64,000 nucleotides of DNA, taken from assembly GCF_030161575.1 (NCBI RefSeq), contig NZ_BSUL01000001.1, forward strand, positions 62,001 through 126,000. The letters run 5' to 3'. The notes below the pieces were generated by a model that was given only the letters and a program-made list of their open reading frames with translations, did not search any database and was not told where the DNA came from. Position 1 is the first letter of the stretch, and every line of letters begins with the position of its first letter. The translations under genes were made by a program, and so were the position numbers. This document shows positions 55,394-63,345 of the stretch, piece after piece. This stretch comes from Arenivirga flava. GTDB lineage: Bacteria > Actinomycetota > Actinomycetes > Actinomycetales > Microbacteriaceae.

Positions 55394-56632
55394 ATGTCGC
55401 TCTCGCCAGCCCGCGTCCGTCTCGCGCTCATCGCCCTCGCCCTCGGCGGTTTCGGCATCGGCTCGACCGAGTTCGTCGTGATGGGCCTGCTCTCCAACAT
55501 CTCCGCCGACCTGCTGCCGGAGCTGTGGGCGAGCGACCCCGAGGCCGCGATCGGCCGCAGCGGCCTGCTCATCTCGGCCTACGCGCTCGGCGTCGTCGTC
55601 GGCGCGCCCCTCATCGCCGCGCTCGCGGCGCGGATGCCGCGCAAACGGCTGCTGCTCATCCTGCTGGTGGCCTTCACGCTCGGCAACCTCGCCTCGGCGC
55701 TGCTGCCGACGTTCGAGTGGGTGCTCGCGGCCCGCTTCGTGGCGGCCCTGCCGCACGGCGCCTACTTCGGCGTCGCATCGCTCGTCGCCGCGAACCTGCT
55801 CGGTCCGGGCAAGCGCGGCCAGGGCATCGCCTTCGTGCTCGGCGGACTCACCATCGCCACGCTCGCGGGCGTGCCGCTCATCACCGCGGTCGGCCAGGCT
55901 GCCGGCTGGCGCGCCGCCTACCTCTTCGTCACCGCGATCTTCGCGCTCACCGTGGTCGCCGTCGCGCTCGCCGTGCCCGCGCAGCCCGGCAACCCGAACG
56001 CCAGCGTCGCGAGCGAGCTGAGCCTCTTCAAGCGCAGCGCCGTCTGGCTGACGCTCGCCATGGGTGCCATCGGCTTCGGCGGCTTCTTCGCCGTCTACAG
56101 CTACGTCGACCCGCTCACGACCGAAGTCGCGGGTCTGCCGCTGTCGGCCGTGCCGCTGCTGCTCATCGTGATCGGCGCCGGCATGACCATCGGCAACTTC
56201 GTCGGCGGATGGGCGGCCGACCAGAACCTGCGGCTCACGATGTACACCGGCTTCGGCCTGCTGCTCGCCTCGCTGCTCGGCACCGCGCTGTTCGCGTCCT
56301 CGCCGATCGCGCTCGGCGTCTGCCTCTTCCTCGTCGGTGCCGCGTCCTCCGGTCTCTCGCCCACGATCCAGACGCGGCTGCTCGACGTGGCCGGCGAGAG
56401 CCAGACCCTCGCCTCGGCGCTCAACCACGCCTCGCTCAACCTCGGCAACAGCCTGGGCGCCTACCTCGGCGGCGTCGTCATCACCGCCGGGCTCGGCTAC
56501 GCCTCGACGGCGTGGGTCGGCATCGCGCTCGGCGGCATCGGCCTGATCATCGCGGTCTACGCCCTGCAGCTCCACCGCACGGCGAAGATCGAGCACACGC
56601 AGCCGATCGCGTGGAGCCCGCCGGCGGGCTGA
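55394..56632 (+). CDS. MFS transporter, DHA1 (AraJ/YdhP-like)
   Basis: A 412-residue, 12-helix permease. It starts ALALGGFGIGSTEFVVMGLL, a hallmark of the AraJ/YdhP exporters, and has VAALPHGAYFGVASLVAANL and GVPLITAVGQAAGWRAAYL. It probably exports sugars or drugs. Frame intact. Confidence 0.93.
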   Translation: MSLSPARVRLALIALALGGFGIGSTEFVVMGLLSNISADLLPELWASDPEAAIGRSGLLISAYALGVVVGAPLIAALAARMPRKRLLLILLVAFTLGNLASALLPTFEWVLAARFVAALPHGAYFGVASLVAANLLGPGKRGQGIAFVLGGLTIATLAGVPLITAVGQAAGWRAAYLFVTAIFALTVVAVALAVPAQPGNPNASVASELSLFKRSAVWLTLAMGAIGFGGFFAVYSYVDPLTTEVAGLPLSAVPLLLIVIGAGMTIGNFVGGWAADQNLRLTMYTGFGLLLASLLGTALFASSPIALGVCLFLVGAASSGLSPTIQTRLLDVAGESQTLASALNHASLNLGNSLGAYLGGVVITAGLGYASTAWVGIALGGIGLIIAVYALQLHRTAKIEHTQPIAWSPPAG

Positions 56633-56646
56633 CCGCATCCGCTCGT

Positions 56647-56662
56647 CCCGCCGCGGGGCGGG
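56647..56662. terminator. Small GC-rich hairpin between MFS and response regulator genes
   Basis: CCCGCC and GGCGGG pair across a GCGG loop, 15 bases after the MFS stop and between convergent genes. No T-run, so the call is weak. Confidence 0.35.
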
Positions 56663-56731
56663 CACCCCCGAGGGCGCGCGGCCGTCGTCGTCAAGTCCGC
56701 CGCTGCGGACGAGCGCGGGAGCGGCGGCGTG

Positions 56732-57400
56732 CTAGAACGTGCGCGGCGCGGCCTGCTCGACGAGGATGCCGTCCTGGATGGCGCGCTTGCGCAGCGCCAC
56801 CTTGGTGCCGACGTCGATGCCGGCCACGCGGTACTTCTCGCGGATGCGCTTGAGGTAGCTCTTCGCGGTCTCCTCCGAGATCGAGAGCTGGAAGGCCACG
56901 GCCTTCACGGGCTCGCCGGCGCCGTAGAGCGCCATCACGCGGCGCTCCTGCGCGCTGAGCTTCGGTGCGCCGCCGACCTCGCCGGCGTTGATCGCCAGGT
57001 CGAGCTCGGCCGAGATGTAGGACTCGCCGCGGGCCGCGAGGCGGATGGCCTCGACGATCATGTCGGCGTCCTCGCTCTTGACGATGTAGCCGAGGGCGCC
57101 GGCGGCGAGGGCGTCGCGCACGACGTTCGCCTCCGAGTAGGTGCTCATCAGCACCGTCTTCACGCCCGTCGTCTTCAGCGTCGAGATCTTCAGCGAGACC
57201 GGGATGTTGTCCTTGAGGTCGAGGTCGAGCAGCACGACGTCGACGGGGAAGTTCTCGTGGGTCAGGAGGGCGGGCCAGGTGTCGACCGCCGCGACCATCT
57301 CGATGTCGGCGGCGGCGCCGCGGATCCACTCGGTGAGCGCGCCGAGGAGCATCTTGTGGTCGTCGACGAGGGCGATGCGGATGGGAGTGGTGTCGGTCAC
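56732..57400 (-). CDS. NarL/LuxR-type response regulator
   Basis: A 222-residue regulator starting at GTG 57400. The receiver domain is complete: acidic pair in ALVDDHKMLLG, phospho-acceptor Asp in DVVLLDLDLKDN and Lys in GYIVKSEDADM. The C-terminal GerE/LuxR helix-turn-helix has KAVAFQLSISEETAKSYLKRI. It is the last gene of the minus-strand signalling block and is the canonical partner for the kinase two genes upstream. Confidence 0.92.
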   Translation of the reverse strand: MTDTTPIRIALVDDHKMLLGALTEWIRGAAADIEMVAAVDTWPALLTHENFPVDVVLLDLDLKDNIPVSLKISTLKTTGVKTVLMSTYSEANVVRDALAAGALGYIVKSEDADMIVEAIRLAARGESYISAELDLAINAGEVGGAPKLSAQERRVMALYGAGEPVKAVAFQLSISEETAKSYLKRIREKYRVAGIDVGTKVALRKRAIQDGILVEQAAPRTF

Positions 57401-57440
57401 GTTCGCTGTCCTCGGATCTCGGTAACGGTCGTCGTCAATG

Positions 57441-58676
57441 TTAGGGCTCCGCCGGGTCGGCCACCCAGCAGTCGATCTCGACACGCAGGACCTGCTGCCG
57501 CACGGAGTCGCGGAAGGTGCCGACCTTGCTGAGCTCGTCCCAGGTGGCGGGGTCGACGCCGCCGCGGCTGGAGTCCTCCACCTCGACGACGATCGGCACG
57601 AGCCTGCCGTTCGCGGCATCCGCGTCCTGCGGGCGCACGGGGCCGAGCGTGATCGAGATGCCGGAGCGCTGCAGTTCGCTGGAGAGCAGCCAGACGGCGG
57701 TGAGCAGCCCATCGCGCTGGTGCTGGTCGAGCAGGCCGGCGAGCGTGTGCGGGTCGCTCAGCCGCACGGTCGGCCCCAGCACCTCCGACTCGCTGACCGC
57801 GTGGTAGAGCCAGGTCTGCTTGCGGCCGTCGAGCAGGTGCAGGCGCAGCTCGGTCGCGATCGTCGCCGCGCGGGAGGCGCTGGCCGGGTCGAGCGGCAGC
57901 GGGCGACGTCCGTCGGCGACGGACTCGAGCATCTCCTCGGCCGCCGCGTCGAGCCGGGCGAGCTCCTCGGACGCCAGCATGCCGAAGGCCAGTCGCGGGC
58001 CGGCGATGGTCGACTGCACGAGCACGCGGTCGAGCGCCCGCTGCACGATGGCGCGGAAGCCGCCGACGACGACCAGCCCGATCACGGCCGGCAGGCAGGC
58101 GAGGCAGAGCGCGATGAGCTGCGCGGGCAGGGTCGCGGTCGTCAGCGGCGTCGTGGCGAGGATCGCGCCGAGCAGCACGGCGCCCAGCACGGCGACCGCG
58201 ATGACGATCTCGCGCCGGCTGCGCTGCGCGATGGTGAGCAGCAGCGCGAACCCCGCGCCGATGGAGGCGCTGGCGTAGCCGCCGAGGTCCTCCACCGACC
58301 AGATGGAGACGAGGTCGAGCAGCACGGCCGTGCCGAGGGCCACGAGGAAGAAGACGAAGAGCCCGTTCGGCAGCCGCTCGCCGTTGTAGCTGACGATCAC
58401 CGCGAGGGTCGCCTCGGCGAAGAGCAGCACGGCCCAGGCGGCGGCGGCCAGGAGGGGCAGCGGATGCGCGCTCCAGTTGGCGACGAGCACCGCGACCCCG
58501 AAGACCACCTGCAGACCGCAGATGATCGCCGCGAGCACGATGGGGGAGGCGCTGCCGACGCCGGCGCTGTGCACGCGGCGCGCGGCGATGGTGCTGCGGG
58601 TGCGCACGCGCCGCCGTCCGACGCCGGTGCGGCCCCCGACGCCGGTGAGGGTGGACTCGTCGATGCCGAGGCTCAT
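57441..58676 (-). CDS. Membrane protein of the two-component block, kinase-like but degenerate
   Basis: A 411-residue protein with about six helices (residues about 45-215), then a helical cytoplasmic region. No H-box, N-box or G-box of a histidine kinase is visible. Its start overlaps the end of the kinase gene (ATGA). I do not recognise a named family. By position it may be an accessory sensor that works with the kinase. Confidence 0.6.
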   Translation of the reverse strand: MSLGIDESTLTGVGGRTGVGRRRVRTRSTIAARRVHSAGVGSASPIVLAAIICGLQVVFGVAVLVANWSAHPLPLLAAAAWAVLLFAEATLAVIVSYNGERLPNGLFVFFLVALGTAVLLDLVSIWSVEDLGGYASASIGAGFALLLTIAQRSRREIVIAVAVLGAVLLGAILATTPLTTATLPAQLIALCLACLPAVIGLVVVGGFRAIVQRALDRVLVQSTIAGPRLAFGMLASEELARLDAAAEEMLESVADGRRPLPLDPASASRAATIATELRLHLLDGRKQTWLYHAVSESEVLGPTVRLSDPHTLAGLLDQHQRDGLLTAVWLLSSELQRSGISITLGPVRPQDADAANGRLVPIVVEVEDSSRGGVDPATWDELSKVGTFRDSVRQQVLRVEIDCWVADPAEP

Positions 58677-59839
58677 GGTTTGGGGACCTCCAGGACCACC
58701 GTGGTGCCGCTGCCGGGGGCGGAGAACAGCCGCGAGCTGCCGCCGACCTCGCGCAGCCGGGCCACGACCGACTCCTTCAACCCGAGCCGGCCCTCGTCGA
58801 CGAGGTTCTGGTCGAAGCCCACGCCCTGGTCCATGATCATGGCCCGCACGACGTGCTCGTCGTCGCTGATCGTCACGTGCGCCTCGGGCACGCCGGCGTG
58901 CCGGCGCACGTTCTCGAGGCATTCGCTGATGGCGCGCAGGAAGGCGTCGAGCACATCCGCCGGCAGCAGCAGACGGCCGGAGCCGTGCCAGTTGACCTGC
59001 AGGCCCATGCGGCCGAACCGCTGCTTCACGGACTCCAGCGTGTGGCCGAGCGGGGTCTCGTCGACGGGCTCCGCCGGGTTCAGGACCGTCACCGCCGAGT
59101 CCGGGACCGAGCCGGTCTTCAGCTGACGCAGCAGGCGGGCGTCGTCGCCGGCCTGGCTGCGCATCGCCTCGGCGTTCACGCCGTGCCCCGAGTGGGCGAG
59201 CAGGGTGAGGCTCGCCAGCACCGTGTCGTGCAGCAGACGGGCGTTCTGCCGGCGCTGGGCCTCGCGCTCGCTCGCCTGCCGCTCGGCGCGGTAGGCGCGG
59301 CCGATGCTCTCGATGCGCCCGGTGATGCGGGTGAGGCTGACCCGCAGCCAGTAGCCCAGGATGGCGAACATCAGCCATCCGAGACCGACCGCGACGGAGT
59401 AGGGCGTCAGCAGCGCCGAACCACCGGTGAGCAGCTCGACGAGGACCACGCTCGAGGCGGTGGCCGAGACGAGCAGCACGGCGCGGACGGCGCCGGCGGC
59501 GAGCACCAGCGCGAAGGCGGGCATGGCCCCTCCGGCGAGTGCGGCCACCGCGACCGCCACCCCCTCGGCGAGCGGCAGGGGCTCGAGCAGCAGCAGCGCG
59601 ACGAGCACGAGCGTGCCGCCGACGAGGCCGACGATGGGCCAGGCGATCGAGCCGCTGCGCTCGACGGCGAGCAGCGCCAGGGCGAGCAGCAGCCAGCCGG
59701 GACCGGTGGCGACCCAGGTGGTGGGCTGGACGCCACCGCCGAGCAGCAGGCAGAGCAGCGCGATGATCGTGCTCGCGAGTCCGACGAAGCGCACCGATCG
59801 CTGCGCCAGACGGTCGCGCTCCTTCCCCATGAGCTCCAT
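58673..59839 (-). CDS. Sensor histidine kinase (NarX/DegS-like)
   Basis: A 388-residue protein with about six helices (residues 15-175), a HisKA_3-type phospho-acceptor helix RLLHDTVLASLTLLAHSG (His near residue 204) and an HATPase domain with ECLENVRRHAG (N-box) and DQGVGFDQN (G1). It should phosphorylate the 57400 regulator. ATG 59830 is an alternative start to 59839. Confidence 0.9.
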   Translation of the reverse strand: MELMGKERDRLAQRSVRFVGLASTIIALLCLLLGGGVQPTTWVATGPGWLLLALALLAVERSGSIAWPIVGLVGGTLVLVALLLLEPLPLAEGVAVAVAALAGGAMPAFALVLAAGAVRAVLLVSATASSVVLVELLTGGSALLTPYSVAVGLGWLMFAILGYWLRVSLTRITGRIESIGRAYRAERQASEREAQRRQNARLLHDTVLASLTLLAHSGHGVNAEAMRSQAGDDARLLRQLKTGSVPDSAVTVLNPAEPVDETPLGHTLESVKQRFGRMGLQVNWHGSGRLLLPADVLDAFLRAISECLENVRRHAGVPEAHVTISDDEHVVRAMIMDQGVGFDQNLVDEGRLGLKESVVARLREVGGSSRLFSAPGSGTTVVLEVPKP

Positions 59840-59888
59840 AGGGGCCTCAGCCTAGCGTCGGCGGGCGACCGGATCAGGGCCGCGCCGG

Positions 59889-60527
59889 TCAGTCCGGGGC
59901 GAGCCAGCCCTGCTTGATGCCGTGGCGGCGCAGCTCGATCTTCGTGCCGAGCTGCAGGCCGGCGGCGCGGTACTTGCGACGGGCGCGCTTGATGTACGAC
60001 TTGACGGTCTCCTCCGTCGTCGACATCTCCGACGCCGCCTCGCGGATCGTCAGACCCGAGGCGAAGAGGCGCAGAGCCTCCTGCTCGCGCGCCCCGAGGG
60101 TGGGCTCGCCGGTGCGGGTCGGCGGGTCCGTCTCGAGCCCGGAGGTCGCGGTGCGGCCGGTCCCGGCGACGGACGCGACCGCCGCGACGAGGTCGTCCGC
60201 GCCGTCGAAGCGGGTCACCACGGCGTTGGCGCCGGCGTCCGTGGTGGCCTGCAGCCAGGCGGGATCGCGGCGCGGGCTGATGGCCACGATGGGGAGACCG
60301 CGTTCGGCGAGCGCGCTCACGCCGTCGAGCCCCCAGGTCACGTCGCCGGCGCCGAGCTCGACGACGACGACGTCGGGACGCGAGCGCATGCGGCGCTCCA
60401 GGTCGCGCCAGTCGAAGGCCGTCGCGACGACGTCGACCTCGGTCGAGCCGGCGCGCACCATGGCGACCAGCCCGTCGAGCGACAGCCTGCTGCCGCTCAT
60501 CACCGCTACATCGATGGTCATCTCCAC
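59889..60527 (-). CDS. LuxR-type regulator with a degenerate receiver domain
   Basis: A 212-residue protein. The C-terminal GerE helix-turn-helix (LTIREAASEMSTTEETVKSYIKRA) is normal. The N-terminal part has receiver-like length but lacks the acidic pair (DVAVMSGSRLS in place of a VDDH-type start), and the expected phospho-Asp position reads VVVVELGAGD, a Glu. It probably acts without phosphorylation. It is 49 bases upstream of the kinase and transcribed in the same direction. Confidence 0.85.
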   Translation of the reverse strand: MEMTIDVAVMSGSRLSLDGLVAMVRAGSTEVDVVATAFDWRDLERRMRSRPDVVVVELGAGDVTWGLDGVSALAERGLPIVAISPRRDPAWLQATTDAGANAVVTRFDGADDLVAAVASVAGTGRTATSGLETDPPTRTGEPTLGAREQEALRLFASGLTIREAASEMSTTEETVKSYIKRARRKYRAAGLQLGTKIELRRHGIKQGWLAPD

Positions 60528-60568
60528 GCTCCTTGGGGAGTGTACTGCCCGGCTCGGACCGCCTCGGA

Positions 60569-60580
60569 CCCCCGAAGGGG
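60569..60580 (-). terminator. Small UUCG-loop hairpin after metX
   Basis: On the minus strand CCCC-TTCG-GGGG lies just 5 bases after the metX stop. The stem is only four pairs, so it may be a weak terminator or an mRNA 3' end stabiliser. Confidence 0.3.
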
Positions 60581-60585
60581 CTCGC

Positions 60586-61788
60586 TCAGCTGGCGAGCAG
60601 CCTCCGCAGCTGCTCGCCGACGAGCGCCTCCTCGATGAGGAAGCCGTCGTGGCCGTACTCCGACGAGATGACGACGGGGCTGCGCCCGTCGAGGCCGTTG
60701 GGCAGGTGCGACGCCAGCAGCTCCTGGTCGGACGGTGGGAACAGCCGGTCGCTGTCGATCGCGAGCACCAGGCTGCGGGCCGTGACCCGGCTCAGGGCGG
60801 ACGCGAGGCCGCCGCGGTCGCGGCCGACGTCGTGCGAGTTCATCGCCTCCAGCAGCACCAGATAGCTGTTCGCATCGAAGCGACGGGTGAACTTGTTGCC
60901 GTGGAAGTCGAGGTAGCTCTCCACCGCGAACCGGCCCTCGCCGCCGTAGGGCGAGACCGCGCTCTGCCAGCTGCGGCTGAACCTGCCGCCCAGCTCGGCG
61001 GCGGAACGGTAGCTGAGCAGCGCCATCCGGCGGGCGAGCGCGAGGCCGCGGTGCGGGCCCTCGCCGTCCGGCAGGTCGTAGTAGTCGCCGCCGCGGAAGG
61101 CGGGGTCCATCCGCACGGCCTCCGACTGCGTCGTATTGGCGGCGATCTGGTCGGCGCCCGTGAGCGCGGCGGAGGCCAGCACGCCGAGGCGCTCGACGCG
61201 GTCGGGGTGCGTGGCCGCCCACTCGACGGCCTGCATCCCTCCGGCGGATCCGCCGATGACGGCCGCCCAGCGGTCGATGCCCAGCCGATCGCTCAGCGCC
61301 GCCTGCGCGGCGACCTGGTCGCGCACGGTGAGGTACGGGAACCGCGAGCCCCACTCGGTGCCGTCGGGCGCGAGCGAGCTGGGGCCCGTGGAGCCCTGGC
61401 AGCCGCCGAGCATGTTGCTGCAGACGACGAACCAGCGGTCGGTGTCGATCGCCTTGCCCGGGCCGACGATGCCCTGCCACCAGCCCGCCGTGGCGTGCCC
61501 GGGTCCCGCGGCGCCGAGCACGTGGCTGTCGCCGGTGAGCGCGTGCACGATGAGCACGGCGTTGTCGCGCGCCTCGTCGAGCGTGCCCCAGGTCTCGTAG
61601 GCGATGCGGGTGCCCGGCAGCTCGCCGTGCTCGAGCCGCAGGGTGCCGAGGCTCGCGAATCGCCGCTCGCCCTCGGGGTCCCCGATGCGCCACGCGCCGC
61701 TCGCGGCCGGCTTGCCGAGCAGCGAGCGGCGGTTCGCCTCGGTGATGATGCCGCTGGGGACGCTGTCCTCGGGTGTCTGCCAGTCCAT
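60586..61788 (-). CDS. metX: Homoserine O-acetyltransferase
   Basis: A 400-residue alpha/beta-hydrolase with VHALTGDSHV, SNMLGGCQGSTGP, the nucleophile GGSAGGMQAVEW (Ser near 181), catalytic Asp in AIDSDRLFPP and His in YGHDGFLIEE. The Ala after the nucleophile Ser replaces the more usual Met. It acetylates homoserine for the sulfhydrylase encoded upstream. Confidence 0.94.
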   Translation of the reverse strand: MDWQTPEDSVPSGIITEANRRSLLGKPAASGAWRIGDPEGERRFASLGTLRLEHGELPGTRIAYETWGTLDEARDNAVLIVHALTGDSHVLGAAGPGHATAGWWQGIVGPGKAIDTDRWFVVCSNMLGGCQGSTGPSSLAPDGTEWGSRFPYLTVRDQVAAQAALSDRLGIDRWAAVIGGSAGGMQAVEWAATHPDRVERLGVLASAALTGADQIAANTTQSEAVRMDPAFRGGDYYDLPDGEGPHRGLALARRMALLSYRSAAELGGRFSRSWQSAVSPYGGEGRFAVESYLDFHGNKFTRRFDANSYLVLLEAMNSHDVGRDRGGLASALSRVTARSLVLAIDSDRLFPPSDQELLASHLPNGLDGRSPVVISSEYGHDGFLIEEALVGEQLRRLLAS

Positions 61789-61814
61789 GTCCCCTCCATT
61801 CTGGCGGAGACGGA

Positions 61815-61849
61815 CGAGGGCCCGCGCGTGCGTTACGCGCGGGCCCTCG
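61815..61849 (-). terminator. Strong hairpin between metY and metX
   Basis: A perfect 15-base-pair stem (61815-61829 with 61835-61849) and a 5-base loop start 16 bases after the metY stop and end 27 bases before the metX start. No T-run. It may partly terminate or mark an mRNA processing point, so metX may be expressed less than metY. Confidence 0.6.
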
Positions 61850-61864
61850 CCGGACGGGGACGGC

Positions 61865-63187
61865 TCAGACGGTCACTGCCGAGAGCGCTCGCGCCGCGGC
61901 GAGACCCGCCGCGAGATCGGCCTTCAGGTCCTCGACGTTCTCGAGGCCCACCGACAGGCGCACCAGGCCGGGCGTGACGCCGGCGGTGAGCTGCTGCTCC
62001 GGGGTGAGCTGCGAGTGGGTGGTCGAGGCGGGGTGGATGACGAGGCTGCGCACGTCGCCGATGTTCGCCAGGTGGCTGAAGAGGTCGAGGCCGTTCACGA
62101 AGGCCCGGCCCGCGCCGACACCGCCCTTGAGCTCGAAGCTGAGCACGGCGCCGACGCCCTTCGGCGCGTAGCGGTTCGCCGCGGCGTACCAGGGGCTGGA
62201 CGGCAGACCCGAGTAGTTGACGTCGGCCACGTCAGACTGCGCCTCGAGCCACTCGGCGATCTCCTGCGCGTTCTGCACGTGGCGCTCCACGCGCAGCGAG
62301 AGCGTCTCGATGCCCTGGATGAGCGAGAACGCGCTGTCCGGCGAGATGGACGCGCCGAGGTCGCGCAGCAGCTGCACGCGGGCCTTGATGACGTACGCGA
62401 TGCCGTCGCCGAGCGCGCCCGTGTAGCTGACCCCGTGGTAGGACGGGTCCGGCTCGGTGAGCCCCGGGAAGCGGTCGGCGTGCTGCGACCACGGGAACGT
62501 ACCGCCGTCGACGATGACGCCGCCGATGACCGTGCCGTGACCGCCGAGGAACTTGGTGGCGGAGTGCACCACGATGTCCGCGCCGTGCTCGAACGGGCGG
62601 ATGAGGTACGGCGTCGCGATCGTGTTGTCGACGATGAGCGGCACGCCCGCCTCGTGCGCGACGTCGGCGACCGCGGCGATGTCGAGGATGTTGATCTTCG
62701 GGTTGCCGACCGTCTCGCCGAAGAACAGCTTCGTGTTCGGGCGCACCGCACGGCGCCACTCGTCGACGTCGTCCTGGTTCTCGACGAAGGTCGTCTCGAT
62801 GCCGAGCCTCGCGAGGGTGTACTTGAACAGGTTGTAGGTGCCGCCGTAGATCGACGAGCTGGAGACGATGTGGTCGCCGGCCTGCGCGATGTTGAGGATC
62901 GCGTAGGTCTCCGCCGCCTGGCCCGAGGCGACCAGCAGCGCGGCGGTGCCGCCCTCGAGGGCGGCGACCCGCTCCTCGACGACCGCCTGGGTGGGGTTCT
63001 GGATGCGCGTGTAGATGTTGCCGAACTCCGCCAGCGCGAAGAGGTTCTGCGCGTGATCGGCGTCGTCGAAGACGTAGGAGGTCGTCTTGTAGATCGGCGT
63101 CGCCCGGGCCTTCGTGACCGGGTCGGGCTGGGCGCCGCTGTGGATCTGCTTCGTCTCGAAGCGCCACTCCGTCGTGTTGTCGCTCAT
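61865..63187 (-). CDS. metY: O-acetylhomoserine sulfhydrylase
   Basis: A 440-residue PLP enzyme of the Cys/Met-metabolism class. It has FETKQIHSGAQPDPVT at the start, YTRIQNPTQAVVEERVAALEGG, FGETVGNPKINILDI and the PLP Lys in HSATKFLGGHGT (about 208). It makes homocysteine from O-acetylhomoserine and sulfide. ATG 63187 is preceded by GAGGGAG and is preferred to 63256. Confidence 0.95.
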   Translation of the reverse strand: MSDNTTEWRFETKQIHSGAQPDPVTKARATPIYKTTSYVFDDADHAQNLFALAEFGNIYTRIQNPTQAVVEERVAALEGGTAALLVASGQAAETYAILNIAQAGDHIVSSSSIYGGTYNLFKYTLARLGIETTFVENQDDVDEWRRAVRPNTKLFFGETVGNPKINILDIAAVADVAHEAGVPLIVDNTIATPYLIRPFEHGADIVVHSATKFLGGHGTVIGGVIVDGGTFPWSQHADRFPGLTEPDPSYHGVSYTGALGDGIAYVIKARVQLLRDLGASISPDSAFSLIQGIETLSLRVERHVQNAQEIAEWLEAQSDVADVNYSGLPSSPWYAAANRYAPKGVGAVLSFELKGGVGAGRAFVNGLDLFSHLANIGDVRSLVIHPASTTHSQLTPEQQLTAGVTPGLVRLSVGLENVEDLKADLAAGLAAARALSAVTV

Positions 63188-63279
63188 GCTGGCTCCCTCG
63201 GGTGCTCTGGCCGTCTCGGGTGGATCCGGCGCGGTCTGGTCTCGCGTGCTCGGCACGCTGTCCCTCGCGCCGCGCTGCG

Positions 63280-63308
63280 AGCCTAGGCAGACGCATCCCG
63301 CCGGGCAA
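63280..63308 (-). promoter_or_regulatory. Sigma-70-type promoter for metY
   Basis: On the minus strand TTGCCC (63308-63303) and TAGGCT (63285-63280) are separated by 17 bases, a near-consensus housekeeping promoter. It gives a leader of roughly 85 bases before metY. No SAM riboswitch could be recognised in that leader. Confidence 0.7.
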
Positions 63309-63345
63309 TCCGGGCGACATCACGCGTCATGCGCGGCGTCGCGGG

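Noticed and set aside
63188..63279. SAM riboswitch in the metY leader
   Set aside because: No conserved core of a known SAM riboswitch class could be recognised; the leader is GC-rich without the expected motifs.
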